A DNA stretch of 64,000 nucleotides, from assembly GCA_023401925.1 (NCBI GenBank), contig JAEXDA010000051.1, positions 1 through 64,000 on the forward strand. The letters are read 5' to 3'. Below the pieces are notes generated by a model. It was given only the letters and a program-made list of their open reading frames with translations. It was not told the DNA's origin and made no database searches. The position numbers and the translations under genes were made by a program. This stretch comes from Bacillota bacterium. GTDB lineage: Bacteria; Bacillota; UBA4882; UBA8346. Shown piece after piece: positions 32,841-42,519 of the stretch (position 1 is its first letter; every line of letters begins with the position of its first letter).

Positions 32841-34853
32841 TTAATATTGTACGAAACCGAGACCGCGGTTCTTAAGATTCTGAATGATTGTAGGTAAAGC
32901 CGCGATAGTATTTGTGGGCCAATCGTGCATCAAGGGGTTACCGCCGGCCTGCAAATTATTGCAGTTAGCGATGATCTGCGCTGAGCTGGCGCTGTTCCAG
33001 TCCTGGGAGTCAACGTTAGGACTGACAATCGTCAAACCCAGCGCAGAACAGGCTGACTGGATAGTTGAGTTGCTCTCAAGATAGGGAAGCCGTATCCTCG
33101 TGGGCTTGGGTGCTCCGCCGTTCTGGATAGCTTGGTTACATTGATTGAGGTCATTATAGACCTGCTGATAGCTCCAACTGGTCATATGCTGGTGCGTTTG
33201 GCTATGGTTCTGGAGGCTAAAGCCCGAAGCTCTGTAGGCGTTCCAACCCGTCTGATTACTAGCGATATTTTGGCCAATGACAAAGAAGGTGGCTGCGTTG
33301 CACCCATTGCTTTTCAGAGTGTTTATCAGTGTTTGAGAATTACTATTACTTGGTCCATCATCAAATGCAAGGTAGACGTTACCATTGCCACCGCCGCCCG
33401 GAGTCGGGGTCGGAGTTGTGCCACCGCTGCCACCATTCAGGGTGATATAATCAAGATACGCATCCCAAGCTCCGGTATCGCTTTCAAGAACAAGCTTGAT
33501 CGTTTGTGAACCGCTGGCGTTGAAACTTACCGTGGAAGCAGTTTCATTGGTACCGGTAAAATAGAATGTACCTACTTTACTGCTTCCTATATATAAAGAG
33601 ACTTGAGCGGTACTGGAATTATTGCTCGCTCCGTAACAAGTAATGCTAGCACTACCATTAAACGTGCCGGTTGTCGAAATAGCGTCATTGTTGGCATAGA
33701 GTACTACTCCGCTAAAAGGACTGCTGATACTGCCGGCGTATTGACCGCTCTTGGTCATGTTCTCGCATTGAATGGTCGTGCCGCTGGCCTGCGGGGTCGG
33801 AGTTAGGGTTAGGGTAACTCCTCCACCACTTATGGTGTAACGATCAATATAGGCATCCCAAGCTCCGGTGTCGTTTTCCACGACAAACTTGAATGTTTGC
33901 GAACCTCTGGCATTGAAACTTACTGTGGAAGTGGTCTCGGATGTGCCGGTGAAAGAGAAAGTGCCCACTTTGCTACTGCCAATATACAAAGAGACTTGAG
34001 CAGTACTGGAATTATTGCTCGCTCCGTAAAGAGTTATACTTGAACTGCCGTTGAACGTATAAGTTGCCGATGCGGAGTCGTTATTGGCATAAAGAGCCAC
34101 GCCATTAAAGGGAGTACTGATTTTAGCAGCGTATTGACCGCTCAAGGACATGTTTTCACATTCACCACTCGAACCGCTGGCAGGAGGGTTATCTCCACCC
34201 GAGTTGCCGCCTTCGCTTACTGTTATATTGGAACTCCCACTACTTTGATACCCTTCGGTCGCGACTATCTGATAATTATGTGTCCCCAGATTCCATCCTT
34301 TACTCGCCCATGCGTTAAAGTGATTGCTCATCGTTACAGTTCCACTCGATCGCTTCGAGGTCCGGACGCTCCAGTACTGGTAAAAAGTTGCAGTGCCTAT
34401 AATGGAAGGTTGGTTGACCCTCTGGGTCCGATATAAGTTATATGTACCACCATCACTGGTTATAGTACCTTGAGACGTCGCTCCCGGAGGCGTCCAGCTG
34501 CCATAGCTTTCGACAACATAATATTCTACGAGTGGGTTGGTCGTCCATCCATAAACAGCCAAATATCCATTGCTGCCACCATTGAAGCTGCCCGAATAAG
34601 AAATAGTTCTAGCTGCCCCGGTGCTCCAGCCTTTACCGCAAACAAAATTTCCGCAATTGCTCCAATTTACACTGTAATTACCATTACCATTCAAATTCAT
34701 GGCTACTGACCCGCCGCCATCGGTCCAAAATGAATACCATAAGCCATCAGTACCGGTTTGATTGGTAGTGATTGTTGCTGCATACACGTTTGCGAACCCC
34801 AATGTAACCAGCATTAGAATTACCAAAATTTTAATCAAATTTTTTCTCAACAT
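32841..34853 (-). CDS. modular secreted GH11 xylanase - CBM - CBM - CE4 acetylxylan deacetylase
   Basis: A 670-residue secreted enzyme. Signal peptide 1 to about 25; GH11 xylanase about 28-213, with nucleophile Glu in NPLVEYYVVESYG and acid/base Glu in IVATEGYQSSG; two homologous beta-sandwich modules about 226-345 and 360-475 (QCENM..SGQYA..I..PF.GV, Asp-rich ends TGAWDAY) that resemble xylan-binding CBM36/CBM60; Thr/Pro/Gly linkers; and a NodB-type CE4 deacetylase about 485-670 (AFDDGPSN, NHSQTHQH, RLPYLES, DSQDW, LMHDW). It would cut xylan and remove acetyl groups. Its 1.45-kb upstream region carries three LacI-type operators. Confidence 0.92.
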   Translation of the reverse strand: MLRKNLIKILVILMLVTLGFANVYAATITTNQTGTDGLWYSFWTDGGGSVAMNLNGNGNYSVNWSNCGNFVCGKGWSTGAARTISYSGSFNGGSNGYLAVYGWTTNPLVEYYVVESYGSWTPPGATSQGTITSDGGTYNLYRTQRVNQPSIIGTATFYQYWSVRTSKRSSGTVTMSNHFNAWASKGWNLGTHNYQIVATEGYQSSGSSNITVSEGGNSGGDNPPASGSSGECENMSLSGQYAAKISTPFNGVALYANNDSASATYTFNGSSSITLYGASNNSSTAQVSLYIGSSKVGTFSFTGTSETTSTVSFNARGSQTFKFVVENDTGAWDAYIDRYTISGGGVTLTLTPTPQASGTTIQCENMTKSGQYAGSISSPFSGVVLYANNDAISTTGTFNGSASITCYGASNNSSTAQVSLYIGSSKVGTFYFTGTNETASTVSFNASGSQTIKLVLESDTGAWDAYLDYITLNGGSGGTTPTPTPGGGGNGNVYLAFDDGPSNSNSQTLINTLKSNGCNAATFFVIGQNIASNQTGWNAYRASGFSLQNHSQTHQHMTSWSYQQVYNDLNQCNQAIQNGGAPKPTRIRLPYLESNSTIQSACSALGLTIVSPNVDSQDWNSASSAQIIANCNNLQAGGNPLMHDWPTNTIAALPTIIQNLKNRGLGFVQY

Positions 34854-36145
34854 TAATCTCTCCTTTTCACTTTTTCGCTGATGTTTAATGTCCTTGTTTC
34901 AGCATTTTCTTAGTCTAAAAATCTTTATTAGCCTATCTTCTTTTTGAATTCCCCCCATCACCTCCCTTTCCGGGCCCTTCCGGAAACTCAATTTTCAAGC
35001 AACGTATCACAAACGTTTGTTGTTTTAATTAAAATTTCTACTGGTAAAGCAGTCCATCATGGAAAAACAGTGATTCCATCAGAAGTGGCCTGTCTTAAAT
35101 AAGATTACCGCAAAACTCGGTCTTACCAAGTTCGGGGCCGACTTTTCTTCCAGCCAAACCCCCTACAATAAGAAAACCTCTCCATCAATCCTGTTTAAAG
35201 AATGTAACAAACGTTTGTTGTTTTAAAAATTCTTTCTTACCAAAACGCATCCGTGAAAAAGCAACAATTCAACCGACAGGAAACAGTAGCATTGATACTA
35301 ATGCCTTAATTTTTTTCTTTGCGAGCCGTATCGACTTGCGCCAGCTACATAACAAACCATAAAGTCACCAGCAAATTGTCCTACCGCAAGAGAATTTCTC
35401 AGAACCATTTTTTATTGCAAAATTAGCAAACGTTTGTTATTTCATTAAAAATGTTTCCTTCAAAGTAACCAGCCATTTTGGATTAACTTTACCTTCTATG
35501 GTTGGATAAGATTTAAATTAAGCCCGAGACATCTTTTCCCATGGGTTATTCGGTAAAAATCTACTATTTAAATGATAAAAAAGCACATTAAAAACCGAGG
35601 CTTTTTATATCAAAGACCGAAACTATAGCGATAATCACAATACCAAAATTTGTAATTAATTAAATTTATTTCCATTTGCAATTCTATTATAATATTTGAT
35701 AACCACAAAATCAATGACTAGTTAAAATATTCTTAAGGATTTATTAAATAAATTCAAACAACCTATACCATCTTGAGTGATTCTTAGGTCTGCTCATTGG
35801 TCCAGGGAATATCCACCAAAACAATCCCGTCATGGGTTATTGCCAACAATCCATAAGAAGGTATTCCATTACCTGTAAAAATATAATAGCTTGTATGAAC
35901 CCAAGTCTGATCGTTTATTTCGTTAGTTCAACCTTACGGGTCCTACTATCTCATAAACCGTCAACCCTCATAGGAAACAAAAGTATTAAGGTTAATAAAC
36001 ATTACTTCATTTTGTTACTCCCTTTGTTTCCCCTTTCGGCCAAAAGGTAAAAGGGATTTATTAATTACACTTGTAATTTGCGATAAGTATTACGCATGTA
36101 ATGATCAACTGTCAATTCTTTTTTCTTTTTTCCCTTGGCGTCTAT
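34854..36145. other. long gene-free regulatory region upstream of the xylanase
   Basis: No credible gene. It contains three LacI-type palindromes (listed separately), each followed by a similar A/T-rich segment (GTTTTAATTAAAATT; GTTTTAAAAATTC; TATTTCATTAAAAATG), so the region looks like a diverged repeat of about 200-220 bp. From 35460 on it is A/T-rich with no further structure that I can identify. Confidence 0.5.
35006..35440. promoter_or_regulatory. three LacI-family operator palindromes
   Basis: ACAAACGTTTGT at 35009-35020, AACAAACGTTTGTT at 35206-35219 and CAAACGTTTG at 35427-35436 are perfect palindromes around a central CG, as expected for LacI/GalR-family repressors. Their centres are 198 and 219 bp apart, suited to DNA looping. 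They lie 150-580 bp upstream of the xylanase start. The cognate regulator is not obvious; the LacI-type protein at 57556-58548 is distant. Confidence 0.7.
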
Positions 36146-36147
36146 AT

Positions 36148-36193
36148 AAAAAAAAGTATCAATGAAGACTCCCCAAAGAGTCCTGATTGATAC
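36148..36193 (-). terminator. terminator of the second ABC importer operon
   Basis: Long stem GTATCAATCAGGACTC/GAGTCTTCATTGATAC (16 bp, few mismatches) followed by eight T in minus-strand RNA, 109 bp beyond the ATPase stop. Confidence 0.88.
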
Positions 36194-36301
36194 AAACTGG
36201 AGGAAACATTCTTTTTTGAAAAAATTCAAGTCCAAGTTCATTTATTGATAACGGTTTTACCTGTTAATATCTATCCTTATCCGAAACAACAAACTAAGTA
36301 T

Positions 36302-37057
36302 CTACCACCACTTGATCAGATCCGTTACTTTATTGCGGAGATCGATAAAAGCCGGATCGGCGATATTACGGGGCATCGGTAGACTATTGTTGATCTCCTC
36401 TTTGATCTTGGTCGGTTTATTGGAAAGCACCAGGATCCGTTGTCCCAGGTATACGGCTTCTTCAATATTATGGGTGATAAATATCACCGTGGTTTTGGTT
36501 TTCTCCCAAAGGCGAAGCAATTCATCCTCCAACTTAAACCGCAAGTCCAGATCCAGCTGGCCGTATGGTTCATCCATCAACAACAGTTCCGGCTGGACGG
36601 CAAAGGCCCGGGCAATCACCACTCGTTGCAGCATGCTGGCTGAAAGCTGTTTCGGGTAATAGCTCCGGAAAGGGCCAAGCCCGACCATGTCGATAACCTC
36701 ATTTACCCGCTCCTGGATCTCTTTTTCCGGCAAACCTTTGATCTCAAGGCCGAAGCGGACATTCTCCTCCACCTTGAGCCAGGGCATGGTTGAATATTCC
36801 TGAAAGATGTAGGCGATATTGTGTTTTTTCAAATCGACCGGCTCGCCATTAACTAGGATTTGGCCGGAGGTAACCTCGTAAAGTTTGGTTAAGCTGTTGA
36901 GAAAAGTGGTTTTGCCGCACCCGGTGGGGCCGACGATGCAGAGAAACTCCCCTTCCCTCACGTCAAAAGAAATATTATCCAATACGCATAAATCGCCGAA
37001 GCACTTTGTCATGTTACTGACTTTTACTTTCACGCGTGCGTTATCTGGCATGACCAT
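36302..37057 (-). CDS. ABC importer ATPase with altered signature motif
   Basis: A 251-residue SsuB/NrtD-type ATPase with Walker A GPTGCGKTT and Walker B LLLMDEPYGQLD, but the signature LSGGx is LSASM (QLSASMLQRVVIARAF). The ATG at 37055-37057 follows AGGAGG by 9 bases. Last gene of the operon, next to a second, canonical ATPase, so the two probably form a heterodimer with one weakened ATP site. Confidence 0.87.
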   Translation of the reverse strand: MVMPDNARVKVKVSNMTKCFGDLCVLDNISFDVREGEFLCIVGPTGCGKTTFLNSLTKLYEVTSGQILVNGEPVDLKKHNIAYIFQEYSTMPWLKVEENVRFGLEIKGLPEKEIQERVNEVIDMVGLGPFRSYYPKQLSASMLQRVVIARAFAVQPELLLMDEPYGQLDLDLRFKLEDELLRLWEKTKTTVIFITHNIEEAVYLGQRILVLSNKPTKIKEEINNSLPMPRNIADPAFIDLRNKVTDLIKWW

Positions 37058-37078
37058 GGTTTTCAACCTCCTGTTCCA

Positions 37079-37879
37079 TCAAAGTGACTTATCCATCGCT
37101 GCGGTTATTTCTTGCCTGAGCCGCAAGAACTCCGGATCGACATAACTGCGGGGCCTGGGTAAATTAATTTTATATTCCGTTTTGATGCTGGAGGGGCAAT
37201 TGGTCAGCATGACAATTCGGTCGGCCAGGTACAATGCTTCCTCAATATTATTGGTCACAAAAACGACCGTCCGCCGCTCCCGTTCCCAGATTTTCTCCAG
37301 TTCCTCTTCCATCATATAACGGGTTTGAGCGTCCAGATGGCCAAAGGGTTCATCCATCAACATCACCAAGGGGTCATTGCAATAAGCCCGGGCAATTCCC
37401 ACCCGTTGTTTCATACCTCCCGAGAGTTTAACCGGATAATGATTTTCAAAGCCTTTCAAACCGACCAGATTGATGAAATACTCGGCTCTTTCCCGCCGTT
37501 GTTTTTTTTTCATTCCCCGGACACTCGGCCCGAACTCCACATTTTTCATTACCGTCAACCAGGGAAACAAAGCGGTCTTTTGATAAACCACACCCCGTTC
37601 CGCACTGGGTCCTTCAACCTCTTGACCGTTGACAAAAACCTTACCGGAAGTGGGTTTTTCCAGTCCGGCTAAAATATTGATCAAGGTTGTTTTACCGCAT
37701 TGTCCAGGCCCGAACAAGACCACAAACTCGTTTTCCATCACTTCCAGCTTTACATTTTGAATGACCTGAAATTTGTTGCCATCGGTTTCAAATTCTTTGG
37801 CGATATTGTCACAACGGATAATGGTCTTTTTCCCATCCCCTTCCGGTGCTTTTATATCCCTCTGATGTTCCAGGAGCAT
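37079..37879 (-). CDS. ABC importer ATPase, canonical partner
   Basis: A 266-residue ATPase: Walker A GPGQCGKTT, signature KLSGGMKQRVGIARAY, Walker B VMLMDEPFGHLD. It is the canonical half of the proposed heterodimer. The switch region reads TNNIEEA where the usual H-loop is THDxxEA, so the switch His appears to be Asn here. If so, each subunit has a different defect and only a mixed dimer would contain complete elements. The start overlaps the permease end by 28 bp. Confidence 0.87.
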   Translation of the reverse strand: MLLEHQRDIKAPEGDGKKTIIRCDNIAKEFETDGNKFQVIQNVKLEVMENEFVVLFGPGQCGKTTLINILAGLEKPTSGKVFVNGQEVEGPSAERGVVYQKTALFPWLTVMKNVEFGPSVRGMKKKQRRERAEYFINLVGLKGFENHYPVKLSGGMKQRVGIARAYCNDPLVMLMDEPFGHLDAQTRYMMEEELEKIWERERRTVVFVTNNIEEALYLADRIVMLTNCPSSIKTEYKINLPRPRSYVDPEFLRLRQEITAAMDKSL

Positions 37880-38649
37880 AATTTTCCTTCAACTCCTCTC
37901 ATAATCGTTGCCAAAAGTAAACCGATCAACCCGATGGAAATGATTCCCACGATAATTTGAGTCGTGTTTCCGGTATTCTGGCCCATCACGATGATCCAGC
38001 CGGCTCCTTCCGATGAGCGCACCATTTCCGCGGCAAGCACTGCCATCCAGCTGGTGGAAAGTCCCAGTTGCAGACCGGCAAATATTTGCGGGACCGAGGA
38101 AGGCAGAACGATTCTGGCGAACACTTGGCTTTCCCTGGCGCCCAGCATTCTAGCGGCACCGATCAGAACCGGGTCGACCTGGATGGCTCCCGCATAAGCA
38201 TTCAAGGTAACTTGGGTGAAAGCGCCTACAAAGATGATAAAATATTTGGTGGACTCGCCGATACCGAACCATAAAATGGCCAAGGGAATCCAGGCCAAGG
38301 CGGGTATGGGTCTCAGCCATTCAAATACCGGGCTGATGATGGCCCGGGCCAGTTTCGACCAGCCCATGGATAATCCGGTGATAATGCCAAGAACAGCTGC
38401 AATCCCGAAACCCACCAACACCCGGTACAAACTCCAACCAATGTGCCCCAAAATCGTATAACTGCCAATCGGTTTATAGAATGAGCTGAAAAATTCGCTA
38501 AAAACTTTATAAGGGCTCGGAATGGTCGCTTTGGCAAATGTGAAACTGACGATGGCCTGCCACAGGATAATGATGGATGCAAAAGCAACAATCGCCCAGA
38601 AGATACGTTTCCAATCATCATTAAAGCCATTGATTTTAATGCCTTGCAA
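37852..38649 (-). CDS. ABC importer permease, SsuC/NrtB family (1)
   Basis: A 265-residue membrane protein with about six helices and an EAA-type loop (ARMLGARESQVFARIVLPSS). Membrane component of the second importer; one bp separates it from the upstream permease gene. The family moves nitrate, sulfonate, taurine or pyrimidine precursors, so the substrate cannot be told from the permease alone. Confidence 0.87.
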   Translation of the reverse strand: MQGIKINGFNDDWKRIFWAIVAFASIIILWQAIVSFTFAKATIPSPYKVFSEFFSSFYKPIGSYTILGHIGWSLYRVLVGFGIAAVLGIITGLSMGWSKLARAIISPVFEWLRPIPALAWIPLAILWFGIGESTKYFIIFVGAFTQVTLNAYAGAIQVDPVLIGAARMLGARESQVFARIVLPSSVPQIFAGLQLGLSTSWMAVLAAEMVRSSEGAGWIIVMGQNTGNTTQIIVGIISIGLIGLLLATIMRGVEGKLCSWNIRGI

Positions 38650-38650
38650 G

Positions 38651-39424
38651 CTAGTTTCCTCCCTTCACATACTTGCGTTCAAATAACCGCAATATATATG
38701 CAAGCAATGCGCCAATACTGCCGATGGTTAGCATCCCGACCACGATGATATCGGCTCTTCCTAACATTCTGGTAATCTGGATCATATAACCAAGCCCTCG
38801 GTTGGAAGCCAGCAATTCCGCGGCAACCAGCGTCATCCACGCCGTGCCTAGCGATATCCGCAGCCCGGTAAAAATAAGAGGAAGCGCTGTCGGAATGGCA
38901 ACTTTTCGTAAAATGTATAAATTAGAAGCTCCAAAGGTTTTGGCAACCCACATGTGAATGGCGCTGGTTTGTCTGATCCCCGCTTCAGTATTAATCACAC
39001 AGGGTATGAAGGCTGAAACAAAGATGATGGCTGCCTTGGCCGGCAAACCGATTCCAAACCACAGGATCATAATGGGGATCCAGGCAATGGGGGGAATCGG
39101 TCTGATCAAATCAAAGACCGGTTTGAACAACATGTCGAACCGTTTATACCAAGCCGTGACTATGCCCAAAGGAATTCCCACCAACGCGCCGCACAGGTAT
39201 CCCGTCAAGGCGATTTTCAAACTGGTCATAATATGTTGCAGGAGGGTGGCGCCATCAGGATTGGGATCATAAAGCTTCGCCAAGAAGGCTATCAGTACCG
39301 AATAGGGACTCGGCAGCATAAAGCTTGGAACCAATTTCAACAGATCGGTAACCAATTCCCAGATAAAAATGAATGATACCAAAGAGATTACCGAAATGAT
39401 TTTATATTTCATTTCTCGCTTCAC
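38651..39424 (-). CDS. ABC importer permease, SsuC/NrtB family (2)
   Basis: A 257-residue membrane protein with six helices. The EAA loop region reads AKTFGASNLYILRKVAIPTA and is followed by GLRISLGTAWMTLVAAEL. With the neighbouring permease it would form a heterodimer, mirroring the paired ATPases. The gene lies 82 bp downstream of the binding-protein gene. Confidence 0.87.
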   Translation of the reverse strand: MKREMKYKIISVISLVSFIFIWELVTDLLKLVPSFMLPSPYSVLIAFLAKLYDPNPDGATLLQHIMTSLKIALTGYLCGALVGIPLGIVTAWYKRFDMLFKPVFDLIRPIPPIAWIPIMILWFGIGLPAKAAIIFVSAFIPCVINTEAGIRQTSAIHMWVAKTFGASNLYILRKVAIPTALPLIFTGLRISLGTAWMTLVAAELLASNRGLGYMIQITRMLGRADIIVVGMLTIGSIGALLAYILRLFERKYVKGGN

Positions 39425-39506
39425 TTTTCAACCCCCACTATAATTTCGACGGTGAAGGTTTTCCAAAAATGGATCACCCCCACCGCCGAAACGTTTCTTT
39501 CATCCC

Positions 39507-40535
39507 TTATTTCAAAGCCGCTTTCAGAATATCACCAACCACGTTTTTGTCAAAAATCGGAAGCTTTTCGGTTTGTAATTTGCCGATGCTGGCCATGAAC
39601 TCCGCCGTGGTCTTGATCGAATCTCCCAGCGGTTTCTTTTTGGCATCTTCGGCGGTTAACAACGGTCTGGCTTGGACTTCGGCCTTGACCATTTTGGTCT
39701 CAATATTCTGACCGTTTTGTTTATACCAGTCCGAAAGCATTTTAACTTCAAGATCTTGATTTTTCTTTAACTCGGCATTGGCTTGATACATCAGTTTAAC
39801 AAATTTGGTTAGTAAAGCTTTCTTGGTACCATAAGCATTTTTACTGGCAACCACGTTGTCATACTGGGGTATTTTCAGATCGATGAGGCTTCCTGCATTA
39901 ATCCAGCCCTTTTCTTCAGCTACAAAACTCAAAGGAGGATTTAAAGCGATGACATCACCTTGTCCCGCCAGAAATGCTTGATAAGCTTGGGCATAATCCA
40001 TATTCACTGAATTAACTTCTTTATCTTTAACTCCAATTTTTTCAAGCCATTTGAGTTCATGCAACTGAGACATGGTCCCAATCGGCACCAGAATGGTTTT
40101 CCCTCTTACGGTTTCAGGGTCGCCTAAAAGCGTCGGGAATGTCGGATTAAAACCCTTCACTTTGCTGATAGGGCTGCCTGGCCGGACGTATAATCCAAAT
40201 CCACCTGCAGCATTGCTGGTTTCTGCTATCAATTTGGCATCATAGACCGATAATGTGGTAACTGCGGCAGCTCCAATGGTGGCTACATCCCAAAGATTGG
40301 CCCCTAGGGCTTCATTCATCGGGGCTCCGGTGGCAAAAAGGATCGGCTCGATTTTAAAACCGTTTTGTTTGTCCCAACCTTTTTCAACGATATAATTAAC
40401 CGGCAAACTTAATAGAAAAGGCATCACCGCCACTTTCAGCACCGGTAATTGTTTGGGTTTGGGCGCTGCGAATCCTTGGGTACACAATGTACCCAGTAAT
40501 ACAATGATCAAAATGACATACAATGACTTTTTCAT
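39507..40535 (-). CDS. ABC substrate-binding protein, SsuA/NrtA-like
   Basis: A 342-residue exported protein with signal peptide (KKSLYVILIIVLLGTLCTQG, cleavage near AAP about residue 24). The binding domain shows AVMPFLLSLPVNYIVEKGW, GANLWDVATIGAAAVTTL and RGKTILVPIGTMSQ. First gene of the importer operon, 378 bp downstream of the response-regulator gene. The neighbouring sulfatase and sensor suggest an organosulfate or its desulfated product as ligand; this is inference. Confidence 0.86.
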   Translation of the reverse strand: MKKSLYVILIIVLLGTLCTQGFAAPKPKQLPVLKVAVMPFLLSLPVNYIVEKGWDKQNGFKIEPILFATGAPMNEALGANLWDVATIGAAAVTTLSVYDAKLIAETSNAAGGFGLYVRPGSPISKVKGFNPTFPTLLGDPETVRGKTILVPIGTMSQLHELKWLEKIGVKDKEVNSVNMDYAQAYQAFLAGQGDVIALNPPLSFVAEEKGWINAGSLIDLKIPQYDNVVASKNAYGTKKALLTKFVKLMYQANAELKKNQDLEVKMLSDWYKQNGQNIETKMVKAEVQARPLLTAEDAKKKPLGDSIKTTAEFMASIGKLQTEKLPIFDKNVVGDILKAALK

Positions 40536-40913
40536 AATTCCACCCCTTCATCGTTTTTGATAATAATATCCTTCACCATTTTACAGTTGTTGATGGGAAG
40601 CCCCCTTTCCGATAAGCGGAAAATACTCATGGAATAAATCTTCTCAGCTTATTTGGTTACTCCCATCTTAATTCAATGTGTATCCAAAATAAATCCAATA
40701 TCCTTAGGATTTCTTTTTTAAATTGACGAGTATTCCATTCAAGGATTTCGGCAAGGAAATGCCGTTCACTATTTTGAGATTTCTTTTGAGATTTTGACTT
40801 TCGGAGATACCCATTGAGGAACAATAATTCAATGTATACTTGCATTTTAATAAATTCCCCGGAAAATGTATCCGTAGCTTGATGACATTGAGGCAAGGGT
40901 TGGGCTGGATATA
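40536..40913. other. intergenic region upstream of the second importer
   Basis: No supported gene; a 79-codon minus-strand frame at 40657-40896 lacks family features and a good ribosome site. Minus-strand TTCCGCTTATCGGAA at about 40606-40620 is a short hairpin. Likely site of a YesN-type regulated promoter, but no operator can be named. Confidence 0.4.
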
Positions 40914-42485
40914 TTATCTATTCAAAGTCTCCATCGTCGATATTTTCACCTCAGTATGTTGATTTCGATAATCAAAAGGACTGACTCCATAATATTTCTT
41001 AAAAAGGGTCGAAAAATAACTCAGGTTCGGATAACCGACTATTTCGGCAATTTCCCGGACCTTCAGATCGGTACGTTTTAATAATTCCACTGCCTTATTC
41101 AATCGTACACTGGCCAGATAATTGCTGAAATTATTACCAGTTTCTTCTTTGAATAGCCGACAAAAATATTCCGGATTCAAATGGACGTAAGCTGCAACAT
41201 TGGTTAGATTTATCGGCTGCATATAATATTTGCTGATATAAGCCACAGCTTTGGAGATGGAGTGCGAATATTGATTGGCCTTTTCGAGATGCTCATCGAT
41301 AGCGCCGTTGATTTTTTGCTTGACATATTCTTGCATGCCCTGAAAAGAAGCTATTTTTTCGATTTCTGTTTTGAGGGTATGAAAAGAATCCAGTCCGATT
41401 CCTTGACGAGTCTTTGGATCCGTGCAAATGAAGTCAATTATTTGTAAACATGCATGTTTGACCCCTTCGATATCATGGATTCGGTTATCTTTGATAAAGG
41501 TTAAAACGGATTCAAGGGTTTGCTCAGCGTTTTCGAATCCATTTGCTTCGATCTTTTCCTTCCATGCGTTGGTCATGGCGGTTAACTTTTTCAACAATTC
41601 CGGGGTATTTTCTTTCGGAGCTTTCATCGGATTGATAGTGCCTTCCCCGGTGTAAAACTCCTGTTTCAACTGGGAAACGGCTTCATCGACTGCCACGCCG
41701 ATGTATTTTAAGCCATCATGAACATTGCTGACCCCAATCGTGCACCTGTTGCTTTCATGAAGTTTGGAAGCAAAATCGAATGTAGTCTTCATTTGTTCCG
41801 CTATACTGGGTTGGGCAAAAACATTGGCCAGCAGGATGAAGATATTTTGGTCGTAAACGAACCCGAAGGTATTCTGGATATTCTGATGTTTGGGAATGAT
41901 GAAGTTGTTACTATTATTGCTGGGTTGATTTTGGATTTCATATTTTAAAGCCACGGCAAACAAAAAATTGTTCTTCAGATTAATTTTCTGCTCCTGTAGC
42001 TCTTTTTCAGATATCAGATATTGATTTCCGGCTTGAAAGATCAGTCTCCGGATAAAAGCTTCCCTTTTTAAATAAACAATGTCCGATAAATTACTGTCTA
42101 ACTTGGAAGAATTGAGTTTCCGATTGACTTTATCCAGTACATCATGAATCATGGCATCATTAATTTCAGTTTTTAAAATATATTCAAAGGCTCCGTATTT
42201 TACAGCCGTTCTAGCATACTCAAAATCGTTATGGGCAGTCAGAACAACGATCTCCGTTGTGGGGTTTAAAAATTTGATTTGTTTCATCAATTCCATACCG
42301 TCCATAATCGGCATTTTAATGTCCACAAAAACGATATCCGGCAAAGTGGCATTAAAAATTTTTAAGGCTTCCTCACCGTTGGCAGCCAAACCTACGACTT
42401 CATACCCTAAAGGATTTTTGTGGATACAAAACTCAATCCATTCACGAATCGGAGTTTCATCATCCACAATCAATATTTTCAACAT
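40914..42485 (-). CDS. YesN-type response regulator with AraC DNA-binding domain
   Basis: A 523-residue regulator. The receiver domain (1 to about 120) has acidic residues VDDE and phospho-acceptor Asp in VFVDIKMPIMDG. A middle region of about 280 residues follows, and the C-terminus (about 415-515) has two AraC helix-turn-helices (NLTNVAAYVHLNPEYFCRLF, KVREIAEIVGYPNLSYFSTL). Partner of the kinase immediately upstream (34 bp). It probably activates the importer operon downstream and possibly the sulfatase gene. Confidence 0.92.
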   Translation of the reverse strand: MLKILIVDDETPIREWIEFCIHKNPLGYEVVGLAANGEEALKIFNATLPDIVFVDIKMPIMDGMELMKQIKFLNPTTEIVVLTAHNDFEYARTAVKYGAFEYILKTEINDAMIHDVLDKVNRKLNSSKLDSNLSDIVYLKREAFIRRLIFQAGNQYLISEKELQEQKINLKNNFLFAVALKYEIQNQPSNNSNNFIIPKHQNIQNTFGFVYDQNIFILLANVFAQPSIAEQMKTTFDFASKLHESNRCTIGVSNVHDGLKYIGVAVDEAVSQLKQEFYTGEGTINPMKAPKENTPELLKKLTAMTNAWKEKIEANGFENAEQTLESVLTFIKDNRIHDIEGVKHACLQIIDFICTDPKTRQGIGLDSFHTLKTEIEKIASFQGMQEYVKQKINGAIDEHLEKANQYSHSISKAVAYISKYYMQPINLTNVAAYVHLNPEYFCRLFKEETGNNFSNYLASVRLNKAVELLKRTDLKVREIAEIVGYPNLSYFSTLFKKYYGVSPFDYRNQHTEVKISTMETLNR

Positions 42486-42519
42486 CCCTGTGTCCCTCTC
42501 TTTAGGTGATAGTAAAGAA

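Noticed and set aside
35832..36050. 72-codon plus-strand ORF upstream of the importer terminator
   Set aside because: No Shine-Dalgarno, no family resemblance, and low-complexity A/T-rich DNA.
40657..40896. 79-codon minus-strand ORF
   Set aside because: No recognisable domain, no convincing ribosome site and an atypical composition (repeated Lys/Ser/Gln). Probably chance in an A/T-rich region.
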